Part shown: positions 24,548 through 33,631 of the stretch, one piece after another
Position numbering within the stretch: the first letter of the stretch is position 1
Layout: each line of letters opens with the position of its first letter
Assembly (NCBI GenBank): GCA_910579395.1
Contig: CAJTUC010000018.1
Span: 17,349-81,348, forward strand
Length of the DNA stretch: 64,000 bases
Source: an uncultured Lachnospiraceae bacterium
GTDB lineage: Bacteria; Bacillota; Clostridia; Lachnospirales; Lachnospiraceae
Direction of reading: 5' to 3'
Translations under genes and position numbers: made by a program
Notes under the pieces: model-generated
What the model was told of the DNA's origin: nothing
The model's input: the letters and a program-made list of their open reading frames with translations, nothing else
Database searches by the model: none

Positions 24548-25165
24548 TTATGTTATGTCAAGTAAAAGTGCTCTGCTGATTGCATCCGTCCGAAAACCTT
24601 TCCGATAGAGAAAACCGTACATTTTCTGCCTTTCCTTATCGGTAGCTGTTCCTGCATGAAAATTTTTTTTCAAAAGAAATTTTTGTATCATGGACGTTTC
24701 GTCCATTTCCACCCCGTCTTTCGACAATTCATCGAATATTTTGGAAATCAGGTCTCTGCGGATTCCTTTCTGCTGCAGATCGTTCTCAATTCTTTTCCTG
24801 CTTCTTGCCTGCATATGATACTCTATATAATTTCTGACATAGCGCTCGTCATCGACGTAACCATATGATTCCACATAAGCAATCGCGTCTTCAATGATTT
24901 CTGCGGGATATTCCCCCTGCTTCAGTTTATCCTCCAATTGCCTTCTTGTATAGTCCTTCGTCTTCAACAGATTCATACAGCACAGTTTCGCCCGTTTCGG
25001 CAGAATCTCCTGAAAAATGCTTTCATAGTTCTCCTCTGAAAGTTCCCCGCCCTGTTTCATCTGAAATCGGCGAAGTTCTCCTCTATATAGAATAAAATGC
25101 TTTCCTTCATCCAGTGTAACCCTGTATCTTGCCTTATTAATCGCAGTAATCTCTGTTATCGTCAT
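24548..25165 (-). CDS. recX: Regulatory protein RecX
   Basis: This 205-aa helical protein would modulate RecA filaments. Three-helix repeats typical of RecX are visible: LKTKDYTRRQLEDKLKQGEY, YVDDERYVRNYIEYHMQARS and MYGFLYRKGFRTDAISRAL. It lies 21 bases downstream of recA, its usual position, and probably shares the LexA-controlled recA transcript. Confidence 0.92.
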   Translation of the reverse strand: MTITEITAINKARYRVTLDEGKHFILYRGELRRFQMKQGGELSEENYESIFQEILPKRAKLCCMNLLKTKDYTRRQLEDKLKQGEYPAEIIEDAIAYVESYGYVDDERYVRNYIEYHMQARSRKRIENDLQQKGIRRDLISKIFDELSKDGVEMDETSMIQKFLLKKNFHAGTATDKERQKMYGFLYRKGFRTDAISRALLLDIT

Positions 25166-25186
25166 AGATTTCCCGGCTCCGTTCTT

Positions 25187-26296
25187 CTATTCTGCAGCCT
25201 GAGCCTCTCCGGCTTTCTCTTTTGTCTGTTTCTCTTTCGCGCTCTTTCCTGTCTTTTCTCCGGAAGCCTTTTCCTTCACGCTCTTCTCAGCGGACTGCGG
25301 CACTTCCAGATTAAACAATTCCCTCACTTTCTGCTCCACCTCATTACAGATTTCCGGGTTATCCTTTAAATACTGTTTGGCATTCTCCCTGCCTTGCCCT
25401 ATTTTGTTGCCATTATACGCATACCATGCCCCGCTCTTGTTAACAATTCCGTTTTCGGCTGCCAAATCCAGGATATCGCCGACACTGGAAATACCCTCGC
25501 CAAACATGATATCAAATTCCGCTTCTTTGAACGGCGGCGCAATCTTGTTCTTAACGACCTTGACTCTTGTTCTGTTGCCGATGACTTCTCCACCCTGCTT
25601 CAATGCCTCAATTCTTCTGACATCGAGTCTAACGGAGGAATAAAATTTCAATGCACGCCCACCCGTTGTCGTCTCCGGATTTCCGAACATAATGCCTACT
25701 TTCTCACGAAGCTGATTGATAAATACTACCGTACAATTGGATTTGCTGATAACACCGGTCAGTTTTCGAAGCGCCTGGGACATCAGCCGTGCCTGTAATC
25801 CTACATGGGAGTCTCCCATATCACCGTCAATTTCAGCCTTCGGCACCAACGCCGCTACCGAGTCCACAATCACGATGTCGATTGCTCCTGAACGCACCAT
25901 TGTTTCCGTAATCTCCAATGCCTGCTCGCCGTTATCCGGCTGGGAAATATATAAATTGTCTACATCAACGCCTATATTTCTGGCATACACAGGATCCAGT
26001 GCGTGTTCTGCATCGATAAAACCGGCAATGCCGCCTCGCTTCTGTACCTCTGCAACCATATGCAGCGTAACTGTCGTCTTACCGCTGGATTCCGGCCCGT
26101 AGATTTCCACGATTCTTCCCTTCGGGATTCCCCCCAGCCCCAGTGCGATATCCAGACTCAAAGAACCGGTAGGAATTGTTTCTACATTCATCTGTACCGA
26201 AGGGTCGCCCAGTTTCATGACCGCACCCTTACCGAATTGTCTCTCTATCTGCCCGATGGCAGCATCCAATGCTTTTAATTTTTCTTCTCTTTCCAT
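25187..26296 (-). CDS. recA: Recombinase A
   Basis: This 369-aa recombinase and SOS coprotease has Walker A GPESSGKTTVTL, the conserved FIDAEHALDP, IVDSVAALVPKAEIDGDMGD, the L2 loop FINQLREKVGIMFGNPETTTGGRALKF (MFGNPETTTGGRALKF here), and a Lys/Glu-rich tail of about 35 residues after the core. It is preceded by a promoter with two LexA boxes, as expected of a self-induced SOS gene. Confidence 0.98.
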   Translation of the reverse strand: MEREEKLKALDAAIGQIERQFGKGAVMKLGDPSVQMNVETIPTGSLSLDIALGLGGIPKGRIVEIYGPESSGKTTVTLHMVAEVQKRGGIAGFIDAEHALDPVYARNIGVDVDNLYISQPDNGEQALEITETMVRSGAIDIVIVDSVAALVPKAEIDGDMGDSHVGLQARLMSQALRKLTGVISKSNCTVVFINQLREKVGIMFGNPETTTGGRALKFYSSVRLDVRRIEALKQGGEVIGNRTRVKVVKNKIAPPFKEAEFDIMFGEGISSVGDILDLAAENGIVNKSGAWYAYNGNKIGQGRENAKQYLKDNPEICNEVEQKVRELFNLEVPQSAEKSVKEKASGEKTGKSAKEKQTKEKAGEAQAAE

Positions 26297-26319
26297 GATT
26301 TGTTCTCCTTCTCATTCCA

Positions 26320-26367
26320 GAACATTTGTTCTAAATTTAGAATAAAACAAATGTTCGATTTTGTCAA
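26320..26367 (-). promoter_or_regulatory. recA promoter with two LexA (DinR) boxes
   Basis: On the minus strand TTGACA (26362-26367), 17 bases, TATTCT (26339-26344). A LexA box, CGAACATTTGTT (26346-26357), lies in the spacer, and a second, GAACATTTGTTC (26320-26331), lies just downstream. This is the expected arrangement for SOS repression. The remaining recA upstream gap, to 26583, contains nothing else I can support. Confidence 0.85.
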
Positions 26368-26583
26368 CATTTACTTTTGTTTTTTATATTCTAACATTTT
26401 TCCTGTCCAATAAATATCCCTTTATACATCCCTCCTGTCTTTTTTCACTTTTAATCCCATTTGTCTGCCGCAGCAGCCCAAATTCAATGGCTGAAATGCT
26501 CTTCTTTCAACCTTTTGCTTTGAAATGTTGGCGAGATGCCGGATATGCAAAGCAGAATAAGTCCTTTATTCTCACGGGCAATA

Positions 26584-26613
26584 CGTCAAAGTCAGGCTCG
26601 CCTGACCCTGACG
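26584..26613 (-). terminator. Hairpin after the repeat-protein gene, possible terminator
   Basis: Nested stems GTCAGGC (26591-26597) with GCCTGAC (26600-26606) and CGTCA (26584-26588) with TGACG (26609-26613). It lies just beyond the stop codon of the gene at 26632. No strong T-run follows on the minus strand. Confidence 0.4.
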
Positions 26614-26631
26614 ACTGCCGCGAAGACTTTT

Positions 26632-28140
26632 TTAGAAAATTTTTAAATAATCCCTGTAATCGTGATAAGTAACCGTTACCCATCCATTATCATAATTAAA
26701 ACCGATTTCCATACCCTGAGGCGTATAGAAAATGATCAGATTACTGCCGGAAGTCAGCATCTCTGTAATTTCCTGATCACTCATCAAGTCCACATCATCG
26801 ATCGTGCCGTTCTGCTTGTCGCTTCTGTACCTGAAATCTATGGAAAAATCGTCATCCACGGAAATGATATCCGTATTTTCGAGGATTACCCCATCTCTCA
26901 TATCAATATTAATACAGTACAGATATGCAGAATTATAGTAATTTGTATAGACAGTTTCCGAAAATACAACACTCAGTATATCCTCGCTCATATATGTAAC
27001 ATAACCGGAAGCGTAAGCATTAAAATAACTGTCATCATCCGTCATATATCTGGAATATTCTTCTTCATAGTAATCTGTAAAGACGGATATCTCATTTGCG
27101 ATTGCCCGGTTGATCTTATCCAGATTAGGCACATGGCTGCCGGAAACCTCCGGGTAATCTACGATAATGGATACGTTTTCATTATCCGCATCATATTCAA
27201 AATACTCCCAGTTAATGGAATAGGAGAGTCTTTTAATATCATCATGCAGCGTATAATATTCGTCATCGTCATAATAATCATCATCGTAGTAATCGTCATT
27301 ATGATAATCATCATCGTAATAATCGTCATTATGATAATCGTAGTCATCATCATAATCATTGTAATAATTATAGTAATCATCATCATATAACTGCGCCCGC
27401 ATTTTCCTTTCCGACATCACATCGAACGCATGATAGAAAAGGGCAAAAAGCGCGATTAGAAAGAGAACCACGACTGTAATGATAATACCGATGATCAGCC
27501 CCGTATGTTTCTTCTTGGCCGGTGCCGCATATGGGCTGTACGAACCGTTTCCATACTGATTCGGACCATAGGGCCCGCCATACTGATTGTTTCCGCCGGA
27601 ACCATTCCCATAGGGAGCGTTTCCATACTGGTTATTTCCGTATTGATTGTTTCCATACTGACTGTTTCCGTATTGGTTGTTTCCATACGGGCTATTTCCA
27701 TATTGACTGTTTCCGTACTGGTTATTTCCATATTGATTGTTTCCGTACTGGTTGTTTCCATATTGATTGTTTCCGTACTGGTTATTTCCATATTGATTGC
27801 TTCCGTACGGATTATTTCCATATTGGCCATTCCCGTATGAGTCACTTCCATACGAATTATTTTCAGACGGATTATTCTCATACTTTACAAGATCATACTG
27901 CCCGCTTCCTGTAGAAGCGCTCTCATATGAATTATTCTCATACTGGCCATTTCCATACTGACCATTCTGCCCGCCTGCATATGTATTATCCACCTGCTGT
28001 TCTCCGGAAAATACACCACCCGTATCATAATGTTCCATACTCGTGTCCGGCGTATCGTAAATATCCTGGCCGCCTTGTGTCTGATATACATCCGGTGTTG
28101 TATAGAGGCTGCCATCCCCCTGTTGTTCCTGCTCGCTCAT
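26632..28140 (-). CDS. Membrane protein with long NQYGN-repeat cytoplasmic region and DUF3298-like outer domain
   Basis: This 502-aa protein has three parts. Residues 1-205 are low complexity, rich in Asn, Gln, Tyr and Gly, with many pentapeptide repeats of NQYGN. A Lys-rich KKKH precedes one transmembrane helix at about 212-238. Then follows a tyrosine/aspartate tract of about 50 residues and a C-terminal domain of about 200 residues that resembles the DUF3298/RsiV extracytoplasmic domain (YPEVSGSHVPNLDKINRAI, a DGVILENTDI segment). The positive residues before the helix suggest the repeat region is cytoplasmic. Function is unknown. It interrupts the usual cinA-recA adjacency. Confidence 0.8.
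   Translation of the reverse strand: MSEQEQQGDGSLYTTPDVYQTQGGQDIYDTPDTSMEHYDTGGVFSGEQQVDNTYAGGQNGQYGNGQYENNSYESASTGSGQYDLVKYENNPSENNSYGSDSYGNGQYGNNPYGSNQYGNNQYGNNQYGNNQYGNNQYGNNQYGNSQYGNSPYGNNQYGNSQYGNNQYGNNQYGNAPYGNGSGGNNQYGGPYGPNQYGNGSYSPYAAPAKKKHTGLIIGIIITVVVLFLIALFALFYHAFDVMSERKMRAQLYDDDYYNYYNDYDDDYDYHNDDYYDDDYHNDDYYDDDYYDDDEYYTLHDDIKRLSYSINWEYFEYDADNENVSIIVDYPEVSGSHVPNLDKINRAIANEISVFTDYYEEEYSRYMTDDDSYFNAYASGYVTYMSEDILSVVFSETVYTNYYNSAYLYCINIDMRDGVILENTDIISVDDDFSIDFRYRSDKQNGTIDDVDLMSDQEITEMLTSGSNLIIFYTPQGMEIGFNYDNGWVTVTYHDYRDYLKIF
27620..27835 (-). repeat. 15-bp coding tandem repeats (NQYGN)
   Basis: About 14 consecutive 15-bp units on the minus strand, each encoding a variant of N-Q-Y-G-N or N-S-Q-Y-G. 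Synonymous positions vary little between units, so the array probably grew by slippage or unequal exchange and may vary in length between strains. Confidence 0.8.
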
Positions 28141-28186
28141 CTTCTAATTCCCTGCTCCTTTCTCCGTTTTCCTCTCAGGTCCTTTG

Positions 28187-29455
28187 CTAGGATTTCTTTC
28201 CAAAAGTCACTTCGCTGTAATATGCAAGAATGGATTCCCGCATCAGGGACAACGCCGAAGAAACGCTGCTTTCCCGGATTTTCATCCGACTTCCGCTAAA
28301 ATGACACTCTTTCACATTAATGCGCCCACACACATTGCAGGCAATATAAACAAGTCCTACCGGCTTCTCTTCCGAACCGCCGTCAGGTCCGGCAACTCCG
28401 GTAATACCAACCGTTACATCTGCTTTTCCAAACAGCGCGGCTCCCTTAGCCATCTCTTTTGCAATCTCCGGGCTGACTGCCCCATGCTTTTCCAAAGAGG
28501 ATTTCTTAATACCGAGAAGCTTGCGTTTGGATTTGTTGGAATAGGTGATATATCCTGTCTTGAATACTTCCGAAACGCCCGACACATTGATCAGTCTTGC
28601 CGCCAGCAGTCCTCCGGTACAGGATTCCACCGTGCTGACCGTCAAATGATTGGCAAGCAGCAGATCGACGACCGCCTTTTCCAGCGTAACATCTTCCTGT
28701 GTCGTATATACATGATTTCCAAAACGGCCTTTTAATTCTTTTACATAGGGCTTTACCAGTTTTTTCGCTTCTTTTTCATCCTCCGCCCTCGCAGTCACGC
28801 GAAGATGCACCTCACCAGTCTTCGCATATGTCGCAATCGTCGGATTACTCTGCTCATTGATCAGGTCTTCTATCATCGCTTCAACTTTGCTTTCGCCGAC
28901 GCCGCATACCTTAACGGTCTGTGAATAAATAATGCCCGGCTGAAGCGAATTCAGATACGGCATAATAGCATTCTCGAACATCGGAACCAGTTCATTCGGC
29001 GGTCCCGGCATCAGAATGATATGTCTGCCGTTATCCTCTATAATGATACCCGGCGCCGTACCGTTCGGATTATCAACAACAATGGAGCCTTCCGGCACCA
29101 TTGCCTGTTTCCAGTTATTTTCCGTAATCTCCATCCCCCTCTTCTGGAAAAAGGATGTGATTGCCTCTTTGCTCGGTTCATGCAGATAAAGCGCTTTTCC
29201 CAATGCCTTAGCTGTCGTCTCTTTCGTCAGATCATCCTGCGTCGGTCCGAGTCCGCCTGATAAAAGCAGCACATCCGCCCTTGTGAGCGCTGTCTGCAGA
29301 ACACTGAGCAGACGTTCCTCATTATCCCCCACTACTTCCTGATAATAGCAGGCTAATCCGATGCCGGCACACTTTTCAGCCAGATACGCCGCATTGGTAT
29401 TTACAATATTACCAAGTAAAATTTCAGTTCCTACCGAAATAATCTCTACCGTCAT
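28187..29455 (-). CDS. cinA: CinA-family protein (nicotinamide-nucleotide amidase)
   Basis: This 422-aa two-domain protein has an N-terminal MoCF-like domain (VGTEILLGNIVNTNA, LLLSGGLGPTQDDLTKET, ILMPGPPNELVPMFEN) and a C-terminal PncC amidase domain with VESCTGGLLAARLINVSG and VGITGVAGPDGG. Such proteins process damaged pyridine nucleotides. It sits between pgsA and the repeat protein, upstream of recA, matching the competence/DNA-repair cluster of Firmicutes. Confidence 0.95.
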   Translation of the reverse strand: MTVEIISVGTEILLGNIVNTNAAYLAEKCAGIGLACYYQEVVGDNEERLLSVLQTALTRADVLLLSGGLGPTQDDLTKETTAKALGKALYLHEPSKEAITSFFQKRGMEITENNWKQAMVPEGSIVVDNPNGTAPGIIIEDNGRHIILMPGPPNELVPMFENAIMPYLNSLQPGIIYSQTVKVCGVGESKVEAMIEDLINEQSNPTIATYAKTGEVHLRVTARAEDEKEAKKLVKPYVKELKGRFGNHVYTTQEDVTLEKAVVDLLLANHLTVSTVESCTGGLLAARLINVSGVSEVFKTGYITYSNKSKRKLLGIKKSSLEKHGAVSPEIAKEMAKGAALFGKADVTVGITGVAGPDGGSEEKPVGLVYIACNVCGRINVKECHFSGSRMKIRESSVSSALSLMRESILAYYSEVTFGKKS

Positions 29456-29484
29456 TTCTACCTCTTATTTGCTCTTTTGCATTA

Positions 29485-30018
29485 TTATTTGGTTTCCTTC
29501 ATGATATCTTTGTTTTTCACCAGATAATCGACCAGAGAAACAACCGTCAGAATCAGGGCCGCCCATACAACAACATTCGTTATTATATTAATGGCCTCAA
29601 TATCTGCAATCAGCAGACAGATCATCACCATCTGAAACGTGGTCTTGAACTTTCCCCAGTAACTCGCCGCAATCACGACGCCGTTATCAGAAGCGATCAG
29701 ACGAAAACCGCTGATGATAAACTCCCGCGCAATAATAACGATCACCATCCAGGCGGGCAGTTTGGCCATTTCCACCAGACAGATCAGGGCGGAGCATACT
29801 AACAGCTTATCCGCAAGCGGGTCCATAAATTTTCCGAAATTTGTGACCAGATTATATTTTCTTGCAATTTTGCCGTCTAACAAATCCGTCAGACTCGCAA
29901 CGATGAAGATTGCCAACGCAATCCATTTATCCACACCGGTGATATCTGCCAGCATGAACAATACAAAAAAAGGAATCAGGATAACACGGAACATCGTCAG
30001 TTTATTGGGTAAATTCAT
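29485..30018 (-). CDS. pgsA: CDP-diacylglycerol-glycerol-3-phosphate 3-phosphatidyltransferase
   Basis: This 177-aa membrane enzyme makes phosphatidylglycerol phosphate. It contains the CDP-alcohol phosphotransferase motif DG-x2-AR-x8-G-x3-D-x3-D, seen as DLLDGKIARKYN then FGKFMDPLADKL. Four to five membrane helices are visible. Its 5' end overlaps the rimO 3' end by 17 bases. Confidence 0.95.
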   Translation of the reverse strand: MNLPNKLTMFRVILIPFFVLFMLADITGVDKWIALAIFIVASLTDLLDGKIARKYNLVTNFGKFMDPLADKLLVCSALICLVEMAKLPAWMVIVIIAREFIISGFRLIASDNGVVIAASYWGKFKTTFQMVMICLLIADIEAINIITNVVVWAALILTVVSLVDYLVKNKDIMKETK

Positions 30019-31345
30019 CTTCCAATTCTCCTATCAGATCATATTCATAAGCGCCGGTGATCCTGCATTTCACAAAGTCACCGGTCATCAACTCTCTTTT
30101 CGTATTGATAAAAAGGAAACCGTCTACATTCGGTGCATCTTTATAGGTTCTCGCCACATAGGCATCCTCATCCGTGACCTTCCCTTCAATCATGGCATCC
30201 ACCAGCTTTCCTTCCATGGAAACTGCGGCATCAAAGGCAATTTCCTGTTGAAGTTCCATCAGCTGTGCACGCCTCTCTTCCTTCACTTCCTCCGGAATCT
30301 GACCGGCCATGACCGCCGCTGGTGTATCTTCCTCCTGCGAATAAGTAAAAACGCCCAGACGGTCAAACTCCATCCGCTCTACAAAGGCCAGCAGTTCTTC
30401 GTGCTCTTCTTCCGTTTCTCCGGGAAATCCAGTGATCAACGTTGTTCTGATACAAATGTCCGGTATCTCCCTGCGCAGTTTCCCGACGACTTCCTCGAGT
30501 TCACCGCCCGTCGTCCTGCGTCCCATCCTTTTTAATATAGTATCGCATCCGTGCTGTATCGGCAAATCCAGATAATGGCAGATCTTCGGTTCTTCTTTGA
30601 TCACCCGGATCAGTTCATCATCGATTTCTTCCGGATAACAATACAGAATACGGATCCAGTAAAGCTCATCTATTCGACAAAGCCTCCGCAGCAGTGTGGG
30701 CAGTGTTTTTACTCCATATAAATCGACCCCATATAGGGTCGTTTCCTGCGCGACGATAATTAACTCTTTTACACCTTCCGCCGCCAGCATTTCCGCCTCT
30801 TCTACAAGATTCTCCATCGGAATGCTCCTGTAACTGCCCCGCACCTTCGGAATAACACAGTAAGTACAGTGTTTATCACAGCCTTCCGCAATTTTCAGAT
30901 AGGCGTAATGCCCGCCCGTCGTCAGAATACGCTTCGTATCCGCATACGGCCGCTTATCCGGACTGCCATAGTAATTTTCCTTCTGCCCGCACCGGAACTT
31001 ATCAAGCGCCTGCGTAATCTCGTCAATCGCCGATATACCGATGATCATATCGACCTCCGGGATTTCTTTCTGAATTTCTTCCCGATAGCGCTGTGCAAGG
31101 CATCCCGCCACAATGAGCGCTTTCAGTGCGCCGTTTTTCCGAAGTTCCGCCATTTCCAGAATCATATCAATACTCTCCTGTTTCGCATCATTGATAAAAC
31201 AGCAGGTATTGATAACTACAATATCAGCCTCCGCTTCATCGTCCGTAAAGCCATAACCTTTTTCGGATAAAAGGGCGAGCATCTTTTCTGAATCAACCAG
31301 ATTTTTATCACATCCCAAAGAGATAAACAGTATCTTATCACTCAT
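30002..31345 (-). CDS. rimO: Ribosomal protein S12 methylthiotransferase RimO
   Basis: This 447-aa radical-SAM enzyme thiomethylates an Asp of ribosomal protein S12. The N-terminal UPF0004 domain starts LGCDKNLVDSEKML and includes INTCCFI. The radical-SAM cluster is GCDKHCTYCVIPKVRG. A TRAM domain closes the C-terminus. The IDLYWIRILYCYPEEI-type segment (ELYWIRILYCYPEEI here) is typical of RimO rather than MiaB. Confidence 0.96.
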   Translation of the reverse strand: MSDKILFISLGCDKNLVDSEKMLALLSEKGYGFTDDEAEADIVVINTCCFINDAKQESIDMILEMAELRKNGALKALIVAGCLAQRYREEIQKEIPEVDMIIGISAIDEITQALDKFRCGQKENYYGSPDKRPYADTKRILTTGGHYAYLKIAEGCDKHCTYCVIPKVRGSYRSIPMENLVEEAEMLAAEGVKELIIVAQETTLYGVDLYGVKTLPTLLRRLCRIDELYWIRILYCYPEEIDDELIRVIKEEPKICHYLDLPIQHGCDTILKRMGRRTTGGELEEVVGKLRREIPDICIRTTLITGFPGETEEEHEELLAFVERMEFDRLGVFTYSQEEDTPAAVMAGQIPEEVKEERRAQLMELQQEIAFDAAVSMEGKLVDAMIEGKVTDEDAYVARTYKDAPNVDGFLFINTKRELMTGDFVKCRITGAYEYDLIGELEDEFTQ

Positions 31346-31356
31346 AGCTGCCGTTT

Positions 31357-31593
31357 CTATTCTTCCTCATTCAAAATCTTGATTTTCCCCTGGTTGAGTT
31401 CTTCTACTGCGACCGATAGGGGCTTTCTTCCCTGATAATTATCCACAAAAGTCTCGTCGCCCGCAATGATCTGTCTCGCTCTTCTGGAAGTTGCCATTAC
31501 GATAGAATAACGGCTGCTGACAACCGGCTCTTCGCCCTCTTCAATTTCACTGTTCACGACTTTCATTAAATCTGTGTAAGATGGATGTAACAT
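31357..31593 (-). CDS. rpoZ: RNA polymerase omega subunit
   Basis: This 78-aa protein contains the omega motif VVSSRYSIVMATSRRARQI and the KPLSVAVEEL segment. Its ATG shares one base with the gmk stop codon (TAATG), so translation is coupled. gmk-rpoZ is a standard order. Confidence 0.95.
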   Translation of the reverse strand: MLHPSYTDLMKVVNSEIEEGEEPVVSSRYSIVMATSRRARQIIAGDETFVDNYQGRKPLSVAVEELNQGKIKILNEEE

Positions 31594-32228
31594 TATTTTT
31601 CTCCTTTCGCAAGAACTTTCAGTTCTTCCCTGATTTTTTCAATAAACTCCTCATTCCTGAATGGTGTATTATGAGCAGCCAAAATGATCTCATGAAGTTC
31701 TTTGGCACAACTCTCCAGATCATCGTTGACTACAATATAATCATATTCCTCTATGCCGTCCGCCTCTTCGACCGCGCGCGCCATCCGCTTATTGACTGCT
31801 TCCTCGGTCTCCGTTCCCCGGCCGGTCAGCCGGCGCTTCAGTTCTTCTGCATCCGGCGGCATCACGAACAACAATAGAGCCGTCGGAAACTGTTTTCGGA
31901 TTTTCAGCGCACCCTGAATCTCAATCTCCAGAATCACATCCCTGCCTGCAGCAAGCTGCTTTTCCACATAATCTCTGGGTGTTCCGTAATAATTATCACA
32001 ATAACAGGCGTATTCTATAAGCCCGTTTTCCGCAATTTTCTGCTCGAAGGCCTCCTTCGTCAGAAAAAAGTATTCTCTTCCGTCTTCTTCCCCCGTTCTG
32101 GGCGCCCTGGTCGTCGCAGAAATGGATAGTGCATAATTATCATATTCCTGCACCAGCTTCTTCATTAAAGTACCTTTTCCCGCTCCGGAAAAACCGGAAA
32201 TCACAATTAAAATACCCTTATGTCTCAT
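31593..32228 (-). CDS. gmk: Guanylate kinase
   Basis: This 211-aa enzyme phosphorylates GMP. It has P-loop SGFSGAGKGTLMKKL, SISATTRAPRTGEEDGREYFF for GMP binding, and ILEIEIQGALKIRKQFP. The ATG at 32228 has GGAG 6 bases upstream; a GTG at 32240 is less likely. The start overlaps the remA 3' end by 11 bases. Confidence 0.96.
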   Translation of the reverse strand: MRHKGILIVISGFSGAGKGTLMKKLVQEYDNYALSISATTRAPRTGEEDGREYFFLTKEAFEQKIAENGLIEYACYCDNYYGTPRDYVEKQLAAGRDVILEIEIQGALKIRKQFPTALLLFVMPPDAEELKRRLTGRGTETEEAVNKRMARAVEEADGIEEYDYIVVNDDLESCAKELHEIILAAHNTPFRNEEFIEKIREELKVLAKGEK

Positions 32229-32478
32229 CTGTATCTCCACTTTCTGCCTGTGCTCTGCCCGAAATCGTCTCCGGAAGCAGCGCGGACAATACGATCTGGC
32301 TGTTCTCCATGATCAGCACCGCCTTCGTCTTTCTGCCCTGCGTCGCATCGATTGCCATGCCGTTCTCTTTCGCTTTCTGCACCAGCCGCTTGATTGGCGC
32401 GGAATCCGGGCTGACAATTGCGATAATTTTTCCTGTATTCACAACATTGCCAAATCCGATATGAATTAATCTTCCCAA
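32218..32478 (-). CDS. remA: RemA-like regulatory protein (DUF370)
   Basis: This 86-aa protein starts MGRLIHIGFGNVVNTGKIIA and contains SPDSAPIKRLVQKAKENGMAIDATQGRKTKAVLIM (given as two parts SPDSAPIKRLV and ATQGRKTKAVLIM), the RemA/DUF370 signature. RemA in Bacillus is a DNA-binding activator of matrix and osmoprotection genes; in Clostridia its targets are unknown. The yicC-remA-gmk-rpoZ order is conserved in Firmicutes. Confidence 0.94.
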   Translation of the reverse strand: MGRLIHIGFGNVVNTGKIIAIVSPDSAPIKRLVQKAKENGMAIDATQGRKTKAVLIMENSQIVLSALLPETISGRAQAESGDTDET

Positions 32479-32498
32479 TGACCGTTCCCGCCTTTATA

Positions 32499-33377
32499 TC
32501 ACTCGATATTCTGAATCTGCTCGCGCACCTTCTCGATTTCCGTCTTGAGCTCAATCGCGTGGTTGGATATCTCCAGATCATTTGCTTTGGACAGGATCGT
32601 ATTTGCTTCCCGGTTCATCTCCTGTGCGATGAAATCCAGCTTTCTTCCGATGCCGCCGCCCTGTATCAGACTTTCTTTCGTCGTTTCGATATGACTCCGG
32701 AGGCGCACCAGTTCTTCGTCTACGCACACCTTATCCGCAAAAATAGTCACTTCCATCAATAGTCTGCTCTCATCGATCTGTGCATCGCCGAGCAGTTCCC
32801 TTACTTTGTCTTCCAGCTTCTGCCTGTACTGCGAAATAATTTCCGGCGAACGCTCTGCAATATATTCCACATGCGCGAGCATACCGTCTAACTTACCGAG
32901 CAGATCTTCCCGCAGATTCTCTCCCTCTTTAATTCTGGTCGCAACAAACCCTTCCGCAGCCTGAGAAACAGCCTTCTCTAACATCTGCCAGAGTTCTTCT
33001 TCGTCAATCGTCTGTTCCTCCATGCTGAATACTTCCGGATACCTGGATAAAGCAGACACCCTGACATCGTTATCCAGAGAGAAGTCTTCCGCCATCTGCT
33101 CCAGATATTTCATATATTCCGCCGCCAGCTCCTTATTGTACTTCACACAGAGATTGGACTCCGTATAGTCCTCATAGGTAATAAAAACATCTACCTTGCC
33201 CCGCTGAATATAATGTTTCAATTCATTTCTGATCGCCGCCTCGAAAAAATTCAGTTTCTTCGGCATCTTGATATTAACATCCAGATATCTGTGGTTGACA
33301 GATTTCATCTCTACCGTAATCTTACGGTCTCCTTCGACAATTTCGCTTCTGCCAAAACCGGTCATGCTCTTGATCAT
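32499..33377 (-). CDS. YicC/YloC family endoribonuclease-like protein
   Basis: This 292-aa protein starts IKSMTGFGRSE, the family hallmark, with a C-terminal DUF1732 domain ending RSHIETTKESL, GGIGRKLDFIAQEMNREANT and KTEIEKVREQIQNIE. E. coli YicC has been linked to RNA degradation. I chose 33377 from family conservation; 22 more in-frame codons exist upstream. It begins the leftward block that runs to rny. Confidence 0.93.
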   Translation of the reverse strand: MIKSMTGFGRSEIVEGDRKITVEMKSVNHRYLDVNIKMPKKLNFFEAAIRNELKHYIQRGKVDVFITYEDYTESNLCVKYNKELAAEYMKYLEQMAEDFSLDNDVRVSALSRYPEVFSMEEQTIDEEELWQMLEKAVSQAAEGFVATRIKEGENLREDLLGKLDGMLAHVEYIAERSPEIISQYRQKLEDKVRELLGDAQIDESRLLMEVTIFADKVCVDEELVRLRSHIETTKESLIQGGGIGRKLDFIAQEMNREANTILSKANDLEISNHAIELKTEIEKVREQIQNIE

Positions 33378-33631
33378 AGGAATAACCATGCCTTTCTCTT
33401 CGTCCGCCGGGTTGCCGGTTTCCATTTCTGCGCGGACAATCAAAGTGTATTCAAATTCGTAATTTTTGAAACAGGTAATCTATAATATTATAAGATAATC
33501 ATGAAGCCTAGTCAAGCAAATCCAACATTGAAAACCCCCCTAAAATATGTTACAATACCAACATTGCCCAAAGGCAAGAATAACATGTATTATCATTTGA
33601 AATGTACCAAAAAAAGAAAGGATATGAGTTC

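Noticed and set aside
27620..27835. CRISPR-like periodic repeats
   Set aside because: The period is 15 bp, without unique spacers, in frame inside a coding region.
26662..27914. Several long open frames on both strands over the repeat-protein gene, rich in Ile/Val or His/Phe
   Set aside because: They are frame shadows of the 15-bp and Asp/Tyr codon repeats of the real gene.
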